A program made the position numbers and the translations under genes. From Streptomyces finlayi (GTDB lineage: Bacteria > Actinomycetota > Actinomycetes > Streptomycetales > Streptomycetaceae), in contig NZ_CP045702.1 in NCBI RefSeq assembly GCF_014216315.1, positions 6,138,001 to 6,202,000 of the forward strand: a DNA stretch of 64,000 nt, given 5' to 3'. This document shows positions 46,517-54,644 of the stretch, in pieces (positions within the stretch are counted from its first letter, which is position 1; each line of letters starts with the position of its first letter). The notes beneath the pieces are model-generated. The model ran no database searches. It was not told the DNA's origin and saw nothing but the letters and a program-made list of their open reading frames with translations.

Positions 46517-47911
46517 ATGCCCACCCCACCCCTCGCCGGAGGCACCGCAGGCCCCGCAGCCCTGCGCCCCCTCCTCGACACGGTGCTCACCGCCCTGGAA
46601 CAGGGAGCCACCCGGCGCGGCGGACCACTCCCCGCAGGCGGCCCCGACAACGCCACCTCCCGGATGCGCACCGCCGGCCCCCTCATCCCCGACACCGGAA
46701 CCGGCGCCGAAAACGCCCTGCGCACCCTCGTCACCGCCCTCACCGAAGGCGCCGCAGACCCCGCACACCCCCACTGCGCCGCCCACCTCCACACCCCACC
46801 CCTCGCACTCGCCGCCGCCGCGGACCTCGCCGCCTCCGCACTCAACCCCTCCATGGACTCCTGGGACCAAGCCCCCGCCGCCTCAGCCCTCGAAGCCGAC
46901 CTCACCGCCGCACTCGCCACCGAGATCTACCCCCACGCCACCACACCCGACGCCGTCATCACCACCGGCGGCACCGAAGCCAACCAGCTCGCCCTCCTCC
47001 TCGCCCGCGAACGCCACGGCCCCGTACAGACCATCTGCGCAGCCAACACCCACCACAGCATCACCCGCGCCACCTGGCTCCTCGGACTCCCCGCACCCGT
47101 CGTCGTCCCCGCCCCCACCGGCGTCATGGACCTCACCGCACTCGCCGAAGCCCTCACCCGCCACCAACACCCCCTCCTCGTCACCGCCACCGCCGGCACC
47201 ACCGACACCGGACAGATCGACCCCCTCGACGCCGTCGCCGACCTCTGCGCCACCCACGGAGCCGAACTCCACATCGACGCCGCCTACGGCGGACCCCTCC
47301 TCTTCAGCCCCACCCACCAACACACCCTCCACGGCCTCGACCGCGCCCAAAGCGTCACCCTCGACCTCCACAAACTCGGCTGGCAGCCCGCCCCCGCCTC
47401 ACTCCTCGCCGTACCCGACCACCACCACCTCGACCCACTCCACCACCACGCCCCCTACCTCAACGCCGACGACGACACAGAAGCCGGACTCCCCGACCTC
47501 CTCGGCCGCTCCCTGCGCACCACCCGCAGACCCGACGCCCTCAAAATCGCCGTCACCCTCCAGGCACTCGGCCGCACCGGACTCGCCGACCTCATCGACC
47601 GCACCCTCGCCACAGCCCACCAACTCGCCGACCTCATCACCCAACACCCCACCCTCGACCTCTACCAACGCCCCACCATCAGCACCGTCCTCTTCCGCCC
47701 CACCGGCGCCACCGACCACACCGTCGCCACCATCCGCCGCACCCTCCTCAACCGCGGACACGCCGTACTCGGCCGCGCCGAAGCCAAAGGCCACCGCTGG
47801 CTCAAAGCAACCCTCCTCAACCCCCACACCACCCCCCACGACCTCCACACCCTCATCAACCACGTCACCACCGTCACAGACGACCTCACGGAAGGCAGCA
47901 CACCCCGATGA
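46517..47911 (+). CDS. PLP-dependent amino-acid decarboxylase (DesA-like)
   Basis: A 464-residue fold type I PLP decarboxylase of the group that includes lysine and diaminobutyrate decarboxylases. Motifs are AASALNPSMDSWDQAPAASALE, ITTGGTEANQLALLLARE, TATAGTTDTGQIDPL, HIDAAYGGP and the PLP lysine in TLDLHKLGWQPA. In siderophore loci such enzymes make cadaverine or putrescine. Its stop overlaps the N-hydroxylase start (ATGA). A TAGGGT (46424-46429) may be its -10; no iron box could be recognised in the 240-base upstream region. The natural substrate is not certain. Confidence 0.83.
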   Translation: MPTPPLAGGTAGPAALRPLLDTVLTALEQGATRRGGPLPAGGPDNATSRMRTAGPLIPDTGTGAENALRTLVTALTEGAADPAHPHCAAHLHTPPLALAAAADLAASALNPSMDSWDQAPAASALEADLTAALATEIYPHATTPDAVITTGGTEANQLALLLARERHGPVQTICAANTHHSITRATWLLGLPAPVVVPAPTGVMDLTALAEALTRHQHPLLVTATAGTTDTGQIDPLDAVADLCATHGAELHIDAAYGGPLLFSPTHQHTLHGLDRAQSVTLDLHKLGWQPAPASLLAVPDHHHLDPLHHHAPYLNADDDTEAGLPDLLGRSLRTTRRPDALKIAVTLQALGRTGLADLIDRTLATAHQLADLITQHPTLDLYQRPTISTVLFRPTGATDHTVATIRRTLLNRGHAVLGRAEAKGHRWLKATLLNPHTTPHDLHTLINHVTTVTDDLTEGSTPR

Positions 47912-49338
47912 CCGACCGGCCCACCCCCGAACCCGACCAGCCACACGACCTCGTCGGCATCGGCATCGGCCCCTTCAACCTCTCCCTCGCAGCCCTCGCC
48001 CACGGCGTACCCGCCACACCCGGACACCCCCAACCACTCGCCGCCACCTTCTACGAACAACGCCCCGCCTTCCACTGGCACCCCGGCCTCCTCATCGACG
48101 GCGCCAGCCTCCAAGTCCCCTTCCTCGCCGACCTCGTCACCCTCGCCGACCCCGCCAGCCCCTGGTCCTTCCTCAACTACCTACGCAGCCGCGACCGCCT
48201 CTTCCCCTTCTACTTCGCCGAGCGCTTCCACATCCAACGCGCCGAATACGACGCCTACTGCCGCTGGGTCAGCAACCAACTCCCCGGACTCCACTTCGGC
48301 CACCAGGTCGACGCCGTCCGCTGGAACACCGAACGCAACCTCTTCGAAGTCGACTTCACCCAACTCGACACCGACGGCGAAGCCGAAGCACTCGGCCGCG
48401 CCTACACCCGCCACGTCGCCATCGGAGTCGGCACCGAACCCTTCATCCCCGAACACCTCAAACCCCTCGCCGAAGCCCACTCCGTCCCCGTCATCCACTC
48501 CGCCGACTACCTCACCCACCGCGAAAACCTCCTCAAAGCCGAACACATCACCGTCATCGGCTCAGGCCAGTCCGGCGCCGAGATCTTCCTCGACCTCCTC
48601 CGCGCCCGCCCCACCGGAGCCGAAAGAATCCACTGGCTCGCCCGCACCGCAGCCTTCGCCCCCATGGAGTACTCCAAACTCGGCCTCGAACACTTCACCC
48701 CCGACTACAGCCGCTACTTCCACGCCCTCCCCGAATCCGTACGCGACGAACTCGTCCCCCACCAATGGCAACTCCACAAAGGCATCGACGCCGACACCAT
48801 CGCCGCCATCCACGACGAGCTCTACCGACGCACCCTCCACGGCGGCTGGCCCGACGCCACCCTCACCCCCGGCGTCTGCGTACGCACCGCAGGCCGCCTC
48901 GCCAACACCCGCGTCGAACTCCACCTCGAACACACCCAGCAAGGCACCCGCTCCCGCCTCACCACCGACGCCGTCGTCCTCGCCACCGGCTACCGCGAAC
49001 GCCCCCTCGACGGCCTCCTCACCGGCCTCGACCCCTACCTGCGCCGCGACACCTCCGCACGCCCCCGCATCGACAACCACTTCCGCCTCGACCTCGACCC
49101 CACCGTCACCGGCCACATCTACGTACAGAACGCCGAACGCCACACCCACGGCGTCGGCGCCCCCGACCTCGGCCTCGCCGCCTGGCGCAGCGCCACCATC
49201 CTCAACGACCTCACCGGAACCAACCCCTACCCCCTCCCCGACCGCACCGCCTTCACCACCTTCGGCCTCACCCCCGCCAACAACCCCACAATCCCCGCCC
49301 AGAACCCCGCACGCGTCCCCCTCGTCCAAACCAACTGA
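47908..49338 (+). CDS. Lysine/ornithine/diamine N-monooxygenase family protein
   Basis: A 476-residue flavin N-hydroxylase of the IucD/SidA/DesB family. FAD site GIGIGPFNLSLAALAHG, the substrate region FLADLVTLADPASPWSFLNYL, the NADPH site VIGSGQSGAEIFLDLL and the C-terminal LATGYRERPLDGLL are all present. With the preceding decarboxylase it would make N-hydroxy-cadaverine or -putrescine. No acyltransferase or NIS synthetase gene follows, so the pair looks incomplete as a siderophore locus. Extremely C-rich codon use. Confidence 0.87.
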   Translation: MTDRPTPEPDQPHDLVGIGIGPFNLSLAALAHGVPATPGHPQPLAATFYEQRPAFHWHPGLLIDGASLQVPFLADLVTLADPASPWSFLNYLRSRDRLFPFYFAERFHIQRAEYDAYCRWVSNQLPGLHFGHQVDAVRWNTERNLFEVDFTQLDTDGEAEALGRAYTRHVAIGVGTEPFIPEHLKPLAEAHSVPVIHSADYLTHRENLLKAEHITVIGSGQSGAEIFLDLLRARPTGAERIHWLARTAAFAPMEYSKLGLEHFTPDYSRYFHALPESVRDELVPHQWQLHKGIDADTIAAIHDELYRRTLHGGWPDATLTPGVCVRTAGRLANTRVELHLEHTQQGTRSRLTTDAVVLATGYRERPLDGLLTGLDPYLRRDTSARPRIDNHFRLDLDPTVTGHIYVQNAERHTHGVGAPDLGLAAWRSATILNDLTGTNPYPLPDRTAFTTFGLTPANNPTIPAQNPARVPLVQTN

Positions 49339-49355
49339 CCACCGACACGCAAAAA

Positions 49356-49389
49356 GCGGCCGCCCCCAGCCCAACCGGGGAACGGCCGC
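49356..49389. terminator. Bidirectional terminator between the N-hydroxylase and 5'-nucleotidase
   Basis: GCGGCCG (49356-49362) pairs with CGGCCGC (49383-49389), extended by CCCC/GGGG with a small AA bulge and a nine-base loop. The A5 run just before it makes a T-run on the minus-strand transcript. Confidence 0.75.
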
Positions 49390-49401
49390 CACTGCTCACG
49401 G

Positions 49402-51207
49402 CTAGAACACCGGGACACCGTCCCGCGTCAACCGCCACCCCACCAACGCGAACTCCGCCGGATCCACCGACCCCTTCGCCTTCACCCAGTTGATGATCGT
49501 GTTACGGATCTCGTCCGAATCCGCCCACACCTGCTTCGCACCCGGCACATGCGGGAAATTCCCCCCACCACTCGCCCGATAGTTGTTCACCGCCAACACG
49601 AACTGCGCCGCCGGATCGATCGCCGCACCCTCGAACGTCAGACCCACGATCCGCGAACCCACCGGCTTCGCGATGTCGACGTCATACGCCACCCCCGACA
49701 CCGCGTCATAGTTGTAATCCGGAATACCGTCCGCATTCGTCAGCTTCGACGTATCCACCGGCACACCCGCGGCCGTCCGCACGTAATACCGCGCCGAGTA
49801 CTCCAGGTAATCCTTCAACTGCGCACCCGTCAGCAACCGCGCCTCAAGCGTGTTCTCGAACGGATACAGCCCCGCCGCGTCCCTGATCGTCACCTCGCCC
49901 GCCGGAATCCCCGCCGTACGCGAGAAACACGACGCCTGCGACAACACCGGCAACGCCGCGTACGCACCACCCGCCAGCCCCGCCCTCACCGTCTCCGACT
50001 GCACCTGATTGATCAGATCGATGATCGGCTCGTCCAGCCACGGCGCCCGCGCCGTCGACATCGCCACCACCGACGTACCGATGACCTGATTCACATAGGC
50101 CACCACCTTCGTGTGCTCATCACCCAGCAGCGACGTGATCTTCGGGTCCTCCGCCACCTCGTTCGAGTTCAGCACCTCCGCGCCGACCTTCTCGACCGAC
50201 CAACGGCCCCGCTCCCAGACCAGATCGAAGTCGAACAACGTCAGCCGCTGCCCCCACTTCAACGGCTCCGACAACACGACCTGCTTCCCCGTCGCCTCGT
50301 TCGTCACGAAGTACTCGGGAATCTCCGTATGCGCATGCCCCACCAGAATCGCGTCGATCCCCGGAACCTGCTCCGCCACCAGACCCGCCGCGTTCTCCAC
50401 ATACGGCAACTGATCCCCGTACGACGACGTACCACTCGAACCCGAATGCGCCGACACGATCACCACATCCGCGCCCATCGACCGCAGCTTCGGAACCCAG
50501 TGCGCCGCCTGCTCCTCAAGACCCGGGAACACCATCTTCCCGCCCACATGCGCCTTGTCCCAGATCGCGATCCCAGGATTCGTCAGCCCCAGCACCGCCA
50601 CCCGCACATCCCGCCCCTGCGGCGTACGAAGCCGCTTCATCACATACGGGGCGAACGCAGGCCGCAACGTCTTCGCATCCAGCGCGTTCGCACCCAGCAG
50701 CGGGAAATCACACTGCTCCTCGAACTTCCGCAGCACCGGAATGCCGTAGTTGAACTCATGATTGCCGAGAGCCGCCGCGTCGTACCCGATCGCGTTCATG
50801 GCCTGCGCCATCGGATGCACCGGACCACGCTTCGCCGTGATCGGGTCGACCTTCGCGTAGTAGTACGAGAGCTGCGTGCCCTGAATCGTGTCACCCGCGT
50901 CGATCAGCAGCGTGTTGTGCCGCCCCCGCTCCTCCCGGACCCGGTCGACGAGCGTGGAGATCTTCGCCAGACCGACATCGTTGTGAGCCTTGTCGTCGAA
51001 CTCCTTGTCCGTGAAGTAGTCCCAGTTGAAGACATTGCCGTGCAGGTCGGTCGTCCCCATCACGGTGAAGGAGTACCGCTTCGCCGGACGGCGCCGGCTC
51101 ACCGACTCCGCCGCCACGGCCTGCCCCGCGACAGCACCGCCCGCTATCGCCACACCCGCACCGGCAGCAGCCGAACGGCCCAGAAACGTCCTACGGTTCA
51201 ACGGCAT
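49402..51207 (-). CDS. Tat-exported 5'-nucleotidase/metallophosphatase (UshA-like)
   Basis: A 601-residue secreted phosphoesterase. The N-terminus MPLNRRTFLGRSAAAGAGVA is a twin-arginine signal. Metal motifs of the calcineurin-like domain follow: TTDLHGNVFN, LLIDAGDTIQGT, LGNHEFNYG and VGHAHTEIPEYF. The C-terminal 5'-nucleotidase domain shows YPFENTLEARLLTGAQLKDYLEY-type residues and FVLAVNNYRASGGGNF. It probably releases phosphate from nucleotides outside the cell. ATG 51207 follows GGAGTCAAGG. Divergent from the SIMPL gene. Confidence 0.9.
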   Translation of the reverse strand: MPLNRRTFLGRSAAAGAGVAIAGGAVAGQAVAAESVSRRRPAKRYSFTVMGTTDLHGNVFNWDYFTDKEFDDKAHNDVGLAKISTLVDRVREERGRHNTLLIDAGDTIQGTQLSYYYAKVDPITAKRGPVHPMAQAMNAIGYDAAALGNHEFNYGIPVLRKFEEQCDFPLLGANALDAKTLRPAFAPYVMKRLRTPQGRDVRVAVLGLTNPGIAIWDKAHVGGKMVFPGLEEQAAHWVPKLRSMGADVVIVSAHSGSSGTSSYGDQLPYVENAAGLVAEQVPGIDAILVGHAHTEIPEYFVTNEATGKQVVLSEPLKWGQRLTLFDFDLVWERGRWSVEKVGAEVLNSNEVAEDPKITSLLGDEHTKVVAYVNQVIGTSVVAMSTARAPWLDEPIIDLINQVQSETVRAGLAGGAYAALPVLSQASCFSRTAGIPAGEVTIRDAAGLYPFENTLEARLLTGAQLKDYLEYSARYYVRTAAGVPVDTSKLTNADGIPDYNYDAVSGVAYDVDIAKPVGSRIVGLTFEGAAIDPAAQFVLAVNNYRASGGGNFPHVPGAKQVWADSDEIRNTIINWVKAKGSVDPAEFALVGWRLTRDGVPVF

Positions 51208-51332
51208 CCTTGACTCCTCGTTCAATCGAGCAACGCGCGTAGATTCTGGCCCAGTCAGCACCTCACACAACACCCCGGGCAGGTTTCGATCTGATGACCA
51301 CCACGCGCACGCCCCCGTGCCACAGTGAACGC

Positions 51333-52043
51333 ATGACCGAAAACGACACCCCCCGCCCCTACGGAACACCGCAAACCCCCCGCATCACCGTCCGCGGCGA
51401 AGCCCGCATCGAAGCCGACCCCGAGACCGCCCGCATCTACGTCACCGTCTCCGCCCGCGGCACCGACCGACGCACCGCCCTCGACGACCTCACCCGACGC
51501 AACACCCAAGCCATCAACCTGATCAAGAGCTACGGCGAAGCCATCGACACACTCGAAACAGGCACCCTCTCCATCAGCCCGGAACTCACCCGCCACGGCC
51601 GCGGCGAACGCGTCCGCGCCTACCACGGCAACGTCCAGCTCAACGTCACCCTCACCGACTTCACCGCACTCGGCGAACTCACCAGCCGCCTCGCCGACCA
51701 GGAACTCACCCGCGTCGAAGGCCCCTGGTGGGCCCTCCGCCCCGACTCACCCGTCCACTCCGCCGCCCGCCGCCAAGCCGTACGCGAAGCCGTCCAGCGA
51801 GCCCGCGAATACGCCGAGGCCCTCAACACCGAACTCGGCGCCCTCCTGGAACTCGCCGACACCGGCACAGGCATCGGCCGCCCCGAACGCGCCGGATTCG
51901 CCGGCCAACGGATCGCCTACAGCGCAGCCGGCACGACAGAACTCGCCACCGACGCGGAACCCATCGACCTCGAACCCGTACGCCAGACCGTCCACGCCCA
52001 GGTCGAAGCGTCGTTCACCATCGCCCCACCCGCACTTCGATAG
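51333..52043 (+). CDS. SIMPL (DUF541) domain protein
   Basis: A 236-residue SIMPL domain protein (RITVRGEARIEADPETARIYV, SPELTRHGRGERVRAYHGNVQLNV, REAVQRAREYAEAL, VRQTVHAQVEASFTI). The family forms cage-like oligomers and has been linked to oxidative stress, but no clear activity is known. There is no signal peptide. ATG 51333 is preferred to the ATG at 51294, whose first 13 residues look unconserved. It is followed by an imperfect 11-bp hairpin at 52084-52110. Confidence 0.8.
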   Translation: MTENDTPRPYGTPQTPRITVRGEARIEADPETARIYVTVSARGTDRRTALDDLTRRNTQAINLIKSYGEAIDTLETGTLSISPELTRHGRGERVRAYHGNVQLNVTLTDFTALGELTSRLADQELTRVEGPWWALRPDSPVHSAARRQAVREAVQRAREYAEALNTELGALLELADTGTGIGRPERAGFAGQRIAYSAAGTTELATDAEPIDLEPVRQTVHAQVEASFTIAPPALR

Positions 52044-52083
52044 ACGCTCATCAGAGCACCCCGCCGCACAATTCAACACTTGT

Positions 52084-52110
52084 CAATAACCCTTCACCCA
52101 AAGGTTGTTG
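52084..52110 (+). terminator. Imperfect hairpin after the SIMPL gene
   Basis: CAATAACCCTT and AAAGGTTGTTG pair over 11 positions with two mismatches, loop of five bases. May end the SIMPL transcript or serve as a second regulatory site of the pyk promoter, 20 bases further. Confidence 0.45.
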
Positions 52111-52129
52111 AGGTGTCATGCAGAGCCAA

Positions 52130-52163
52130 TTACCTACCGATAGGTAAGGTCTAGGCTCAAACC
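52130..52163 (+). promoter_or_regulatory. Leaderless pyk promoter with a perfect palindrome
   Basis: A perfect 18-base inverted repeat TTACCTA-CCGA-TAGGTAA (52130-52147) lies just ahead of TAGGCT (52152-52157), a good -10, with the ATG of pyk only six bases later. The transcript should start at or next to the ATG, so it is leaderless. The palindrome fills the spacer, where a bound protein would block polymerase. The regulator is unknown. Confidence 0.65.
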
Positions 52164-53597
52164 ATGCGCCGAGCAAAAATCGTTTGTACCCTGGGACCCG
52201 CAACCGACACATACGACCAGATCAAGGCATTGGTCGAAGCCGGAATGGACATCGCCCGCCTCAACCTCAGCCACGGCACCTACGCCGAACACGAAGCGCG
52301 CTACCACCACGTACGCACCGCATCCGACGAAACCGGCCGCAGCGTCGGCATCCTCGCCGACCTTCAAGGTCCGAAGATCCGCCTCGGACGCTTCCGCGAA
52401 GGCCCCGTACTCCTTGAACGCGGCGACGACTTCACCATCACCGTCGAACCCATGGAAGGCGACCGCCACGCCTGCGGCACCACCTACGAGGGCCTCGCCG
52501 CCGACGTCACCACCGGCGAACGCATCCTCATCGACGACGGCCGCGTCACCCTCGAAGTCACCGAAGTCGACGGACCGCGCGTCCACACCACCGTCATCGA
52601 AGGCGGCATGGTCTCCGACCACAAGGGACTCAACCTCCCCGGCGTCGCCGTCTCCGTCCCCGCCCTCTCCGAAAAGGACATCGACGACCTCCGCTGGGCC
52701 CTGCGCACCGGCGCCGACATCATCGCCCTCTCCTTCGTACGCAGCGGACGCGACATCGACGACGTCCACCGCGTCATGAAGGAGGAGAACCGCCACCTCC
52801 CCGTCATCGCCAAAGTCGAAAAGCCCCAGGCCGTCGACAACATCGACGGCATCGTCGCCGCCTTCGACGGCATCATGGTCGCCCGCGGAGACCTCGGCGT
52901 CGAAATGCCCCTGGAACAGGTCCCGATCGTCCAGAAGCGCGCCATCAAACTCGCCAGGCGCAACGCCAAACCGGTCATCGTCGCCACCCAGATGCTCGAC
53001 TCGATGATCGACAACTCCCGCCCCACCCGCGCCGAAGCCTCCGACGTCGCCAACGCGGTCATCGACGGCACGGACGCCGTGATGCTCTCCGGCGAGACCA
53101 GCGTCGGCAAGTACCCCGTCGAAACCGTCCGCACGATGTCCCGCATCGTCGAAGCCGCCGAGGAAGACATCCTCGCCAAGGGCCTCCCGCCCCTCACCGA
53201 CCGCAACAAACCCCGCACCCAAGGCGGCGCCGTCGCCCGCGCGGCCGCCGAAATGGGCGACTTCCTCGGCGCGAAGTTCCTGGTCGCCTTCACCCAGAGC
53301 GGCGACACGGTCAAACGTCTCTCCCGCTACCGCTCCCCGATCCCGCTCCTGGCCTTCACTCCCGACCAGGCCACCCGCTCCCAGCTCAACCTCACCTGGG
53401 GCGTGGAAACGTTCCTCGGTCCGCACGTCGACTCGACGGACGCGATGGTGGCCCAGGTCGACGAGGAGCTCCTGCGGATCGGCCGCTGCCGGAAGGGCGA
53501 CGTCGTGGTGATCACGGCAGGCTCCCCGCCGGGAGTGGCCGGCTCGACGAACCTGGTCCGCGTCCACCGCATCGGCGAGGACGACAGCCCGAAGTAG
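52164..53597 (+). CDS. pyk: Pyruvate kinase
   Basis: Converts phosphoenolpyruvate and ADP to pyruvate and ATP. The 477-residue protein has MRRAKIVCTLGPATDTYDQI, RLNLSHGTYAEHE, DLQGPKIRLG, the active-site KVEKPQAVDNIDGI and MVARGDLGVEMP, and the C-terminal allosteric domain ending in GSTNLVRVH. Length and motifs are usual. It appears to be leaderless (see promoter) and has no close downstream partner on this strand; the homing-endonuclease-like gene lies convergent, 6 bases from its stop. Confidence 0.97.
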   Translation: MRRAKIVCTLGPATDTYDQIKALVEAGMDIARLNLSHGTYAEHEARYHHVRTASDETGRSVGILADLQGPKIRLGRFREGPVLLERGDDFTITVEPMEGDRHACGTTYEGLAADVTTGERILIDDGRVTLEVTEVDGPRVHTTVIEGGMVSDHKGLNLPGVAVSVPALSEKDIDDLRWALRTGADIIALSFVRSGRDIDDVHRVMKEENRHLPVIAKVEKPQAVDNIDGIVAAFDGIMVARGDLGVEMPLEQVPIVQKRAIKLARRNAKPVIVATQMLDSMIDNSRPTRAEASDVANAVIDGTDAVMLSGETSVGKYPVETVRTMSRIVEAAEEDILAKGLPPLTDRNKPRTQGGAVARAAAEMGDFLGAKFLVAFTQSGDTVKRLSRYRSPIPLLAFTPDQATRSQLNLTWGVETFLGPHVDSTDAMVAQVDEELLRIGRCRKGDVVVITAGSPPGVAGSTNLVRVHRIGEDDSPK

Positions 53598-53603
53598 GCA
53601 GCT

Positions 53604-54362
53604 TCAGTATTTCGGCCCGACGTGGGCGTCCATCAGTGAGACGGACGCCCGTCGGGCTACGGAGATGTTGCGCGAGTTGGGTCGCTTCCACTCGACGCCA
53701 ACCAGGTCCAGCGTGTCGGTGAATAGCCCCATGATGTCGGCGGACAGGTTGCTGAAGAAGTAGCGCGGGTACTCGTAGCGGCGCTGCTTCCCGCCGATGA
53801 GTCGGGTGGTCCAGTTGATGACGCGGCAGCCGTCGGAGTGGATCAGGCCCCGGATGAACTCCCAGGGATGCGCATCGACGATATTTTGCTGCCAGGGTTC
53901 GAGGGCAATCCTGCGGTCATGCTTCTTGCCGGACCCGTGCTGGGGGAAGAAGCAGGGCCAGTGCTTGCTGAAGCTTGTGACGTACTGACAGCCCTGACTT
54001 TGCACCCGGCATACCTTGTTGGAAGGCCGAACCTTCCGTATGGCTTCGGCGTAGGCATCAATCAGGCCCGGCCATGCGTCAGCGCACGCGATACGAAGTG
54101 AGTACACACCCCGCCGGTTGGCGCTGATGCAGCCGTCACCGAGATATAGGCCGAGTAAGTAGCTGTAGGCAACGGGGTCTTGAGGTGCCACGGGTGTGTC
54201 GCAGCATCTGGGGCAGGGGGTGGAGCGGTCTAGAGGGGCAATCCGGACCAGCCATGAGCGGATCGCGGCACGGGAAATGCCGGTCTGCTTACTCACGGAG
54301 TTCTGGCTGAAACCCTGATCGAGGAGGGCCAGCGCGCGCTTGCGCGTTTCAAGGTCGTACAC
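53604..54362 (-). CDS. HTH protein with LAGLIDADG homing-endonuclease motifs
   Basis: A 252-residue protein with an N-terminal helix-turn-helix (LALLDQGFSQNSVSKQTGIS) and a possible zinc finger (TPCPRCCDTP). Two LAGLIDADG-type helices follow: YSYLLGLYLGDGCIS near residue 70 and EFIRGLIHSDGCRVI near 172. Standalone genes of this sort are common in Streptomyces; endonuclease activity is predicted, not shown. Residue 69 is a TTA leucine codon (54156-54158), so translation would need the bldA tRNA. The GC content is low for this genome (a sampled 60-base line is 34/60). Lies 110 bases from a tRNA gene. Confidence 0.75.
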   Translation of the reverse strand: MYDLETRKRALALLDQGFSQNSVSKQTGISRAAIRSWLVRIAPLDRSTPCPRCCDTPVAPQDPVAYSYLLGLYLGDGCISANRRGVYSLRIACADAWPGLIDAYAEAIRKVRPSNKVCRVQSQGCQYVTSFSKHWPCFFPQHGSGKKHDRRIALEPWQQNIVDAHPWEFIRGLIHSDGCRVINWTTRLIGGKQRRYEYPRYFFSNLSADIMGLFTDTLDLVGVEWKRPNSRNISVARRASVSLMDAHVGPKY

Positions 54363-54471
54363 GTGGCCGAGCCTGACCGGATCGACCTGCTCGGAAGTGG
54401 AAACGGCACTGCAGTCACACGATCACGTGAATGTCTGCCGTTTCCCTGCAACCTTCGAATCGAAGGAAAAG

Positions 54472-54546
54472 TGCCCCGAGTCGGACTCGAACCGACACTG
54501 TATGGGTTTTGAATCCATTGCCTGCTGCCAATTGGGCTACCGGGGC
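54472..54546 (-). tRNA. Class I tRNA with CAA anticodon (Leu by anticodon)
   Basis: A 75-base cloverleaf on the minus strand: acceptor GCCCCGG/TCGGGGC with one G-U pair, D-arm GCC...GGC, anticodon stem ATGG(A)/(C)CCAT, loop TTCAAAA, five-base variable loop and a perfect T-arm GTCGG-TTCGAGT-CCGAC. CCA is not encoded. The anticodon reads CAA (leucine), yet bacterial leucine tRNAs normally have a long variable arm, which is missing here. Position 31-39 is an A-C mismatch. It could be a divergent, specialised or decayed tRNA; identity is therefore uncertain. Confidence 0.75.
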
Positions 54547-54644
54547 TTGCGGAATCGAAGGATTCTTGCGACCCGCTGCGCGACCACCATACCGCAGCTA
54601 GGTAGGCTCAAGGCAGCTGCATCTGCCCCGCAACGAGGAGCCCC

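Noticed and set aside
46380..49493. Plus-strand frame of 1037 codons over the decarboxylase and N-hydroxylase
   Set aside because: Pro/Thr/Ser/Arg low-complexity product caused by C-rich sequence; the other two frames encode real enzymes with catalytic motifs.
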